This document shows, in pieces, positions 7,910-8,713 of a stretch of 8,713 bases of DNA. Position 1 is the first letter of the stretch; each line of letters begins with the position of its first letter. Position numbers and translations under genes: made by a program. The notes beneath the pieces were generated by a model. That model ran no database searches, had not been told where the DNA came from, and worked only from the letters and a program-made list of their open reading frames with translations. Source of the DNA: an uncultured Bacteroidales bacterium. Its GTDB lineage: Bacteria; Bacteroidota; Bacteroidia; Bacteroidales; Tenuifilaceae. Location of the stretch: NCBI GenBank assembly GCA_937915475.1, contig CALGIR010000170.1, forward strand, positions 1 to 8,713. The letters are read 5' to 3'.

Positions 7910-7925
7910 TTTGTAATTTTACAAA
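7910..7925. promoter_or_regulatory. Candidate operator: palindrome overlapping the -7 box and transcription start
   Basis: TTTGTAA (7910-7916) and TTACAAA (7919-7925) form a perfect 7-base inverted repeat with a 2-base TT spacer. It overlaps the predicted -7 element (7922-7929) and the likely start point of the nitroreductase transcript, the position expected for a repressor site. The size fits a small dimeric regulator such as a MarR-type protein, but no regulator gene is visible in the window and the sequence is AT-rich. Confidence 0.4.
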
Positions 7926-7929
7926 TATA
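7922..7929 (-). promoter_or_regulatory. Predicted Bacteroidota -7 promoter box of the nitroreductase gene
   Basis: TATATTTG on the minus strand matches the Bacteroidota primary-sigma -7 pattern TAnnTTTG. It would place the transcription start near 7916, giving a leader of roughly 40 bases before the ATG at 7873. No clear -33 TTTG is found at the expected distance, which may mean a weak or activator-dependent promoter. Confidence 0.5.
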
Positions 7930-8083
7930 AAATATTATTTCCAGAATCTTAGTTTAACTGACTACTTGGCAATTATATTTAGGCGGTTTATTCGTGATAC
8001 TTTACTTGTATGTTATTGTTTATTTGTCAATTGGCGAACTTAGGAAGTTGAAATCATTATAACTACACGATAAACTATATGTT

Positions 8084-8713
8084 TTGAAAACAATTAAATG
8101 GCTAACAATAGTGTGGACATTAGTCCATGTTTTGTTCGGTAATGTTTATTGTCAGCAAGATCTAGAGAGATTTAGCGAGGGTATTTTAGCAAGTCCAATT
8201 GATTATGCTCAATGGTTCGATTCGAATATCGAAATAGATTCAGTTCCTATTTATGAGTTTGTGGAATCGTCTCGCAGCATTGTTCTCGATTTTGGCTATG
8301 CAAGTGCTACTATACAGAACGAGGTGCAAACTGCTAATAATAATAGGCACCCAATTACAGTAGATTTAGTTTTTACGGGATACCCTATTAAAAAGGATGA
8401 CTGGATTACAAACTATTACACCTTGTTGGCCAATAGGGTGATGTCGCTATTAGAATTTGATAATCGTTTAAATGATAATGCGGTGGAGTGGAGGCTCGTA
8501 ATTCAAACAGATTGCGTTACGAGTAAGGATGCAATCTCAATGTTTCATGGTGCCGTTATATCAACAAAAATTATGGAGCCCAATAGACTTGCCATGCCAC
8601 AAGAGAAAGGGGTCGATACCGATTTTTTAGCTCAGCCTAGCACTCTTTGCTCATTTACACCTATTGTTGAGGAGGTTCCTGTTGATTTGAAAGAATTCGA
8701 GCAGCTCTTATAT
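8084..8713 (+). CDS. Secreted protein of unknown function, N-terminal 210 residues (cut by right edge)
   Basis: From the TTG at 8084 the plus strand stays open for 210 codons to the right edge. An in-frame stop at 8060-8062 limits the start, and no in-frame ATG lies between it and the TTG. The ATG at 8079 is out of frame and stops at once. The TTG gives an N-terminus KTIKW followed by a hydrophobic stretch LTIVWTLVHVLFGNVYCQQ, a typical signal peptide with a probable cleavage just before QQ. VYC lacks a small residue before the cysteine, so it is not a good lipobox. The mature part includes VDLVFTGYPIKKDDWITNYY, a run of TLLANRVMSLLEF, then VEWRLVIQTDCVTSKDAISMFHG. I have a faint recollection of similar Bacteroidota secreted proteins in which a region of this kind precedes a VWA-like domain, but nothing in the visible part proves that. 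It diverges from the nitroreductase gene across a 210-base gap. Confidence 0.75.
   Translation, partial: MKTIKWLTIVWTLVHVLFGNVYCQQDLERFSEGILASPIDYAQWFDSNIEIDSVPIYEFVESSRSIVLDFGYASATIQNEVQTANNNRHPITVDLVFTGYPIKKDDWITNYYTLLANRVMSLLEFDNRLNDNAVEWRLVIQTDCVTSKDAISMFHGAVISTKIMEPNRLAMPQEKGVDTDFLAQPSTLCSFTPIVEEVPVDLKEFEQLLY

Noticed and set aside
8019..8026. TTTATTTG as the -7 box of the right-hand secreted-protein gene
   Set aside because: It differs from TAnnTTTG at the second base and has no -33 partner at the right distance, so it is too weak to list.

Overview
The window looks like chromosomal DNA of a member of the Bacteroidota. This rests on the protein types (a paired Omp85/TamB-like system and a lipoprotein nitroreductase), on A-rich translation starts that mostly lack a Shine-Dalgarno sequence, and on a TAnnTTTG-type promoter box. 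No rRNA, tRNA, CRISPR array, integrase or transposase is visible. Genus and species cannot be read from the sequence.

Layout. Positions 1-2530 (minus) hold the N-terminal 843 residues of a TamB/AsmA-like inner-membrane-anchored protein, which runs off the left edge. Twenty-five bases upstream of it, 2556-4391 (minus) encodes a complete Omp85-family outer-membrane protein (TamA/BamA type: signal peptide, POTRA repeats, 16-strand-type barrel). The two look like one operon for moving material to, or assembling it in, the outer membrane. Positions 4392-4902 contain no convincing gene. Positions 4903-7122 (minus) encode a complete copper-exporting P1B-type ATPase (CopA) that begins with TTG. Upstream of it, 7232-7873 (minus) encodes a lipoprotein of the nitroreductase fold. 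A clear intrinsic terminator (7171-7208) separates these two genes. On the plus strand, diverging from the nitroreductase gene, a secreted protein of unknown function starts with TTG at 8084 and runs off the right edge.

The most unusual signal is a 31-bp inverted repeat (30 of 31 paired, 12-base loop) inside the Omp85 gene at 2823-2896. One arm encodes the highly conserved RFYSGG...VRGW segment of the barrel's loop 6. The other arm is an inverted copy that encodes an odd RCFLQNKI stretch where homologues normally carry an L-G-P motif. The reading frame stays open. This looks like a template-switch mutation or a sequencing/assembly artefact, and raw reads would settle which. A second regulatory signal is a palindrome (7910-7925) overlapping the predicted -7 box of the nitroreductase gene.

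I see no evidence for a wholly new multi-gene system here. The genes are mostly familiar housekeeping and stress functions, plus one unidentified secreted protein.
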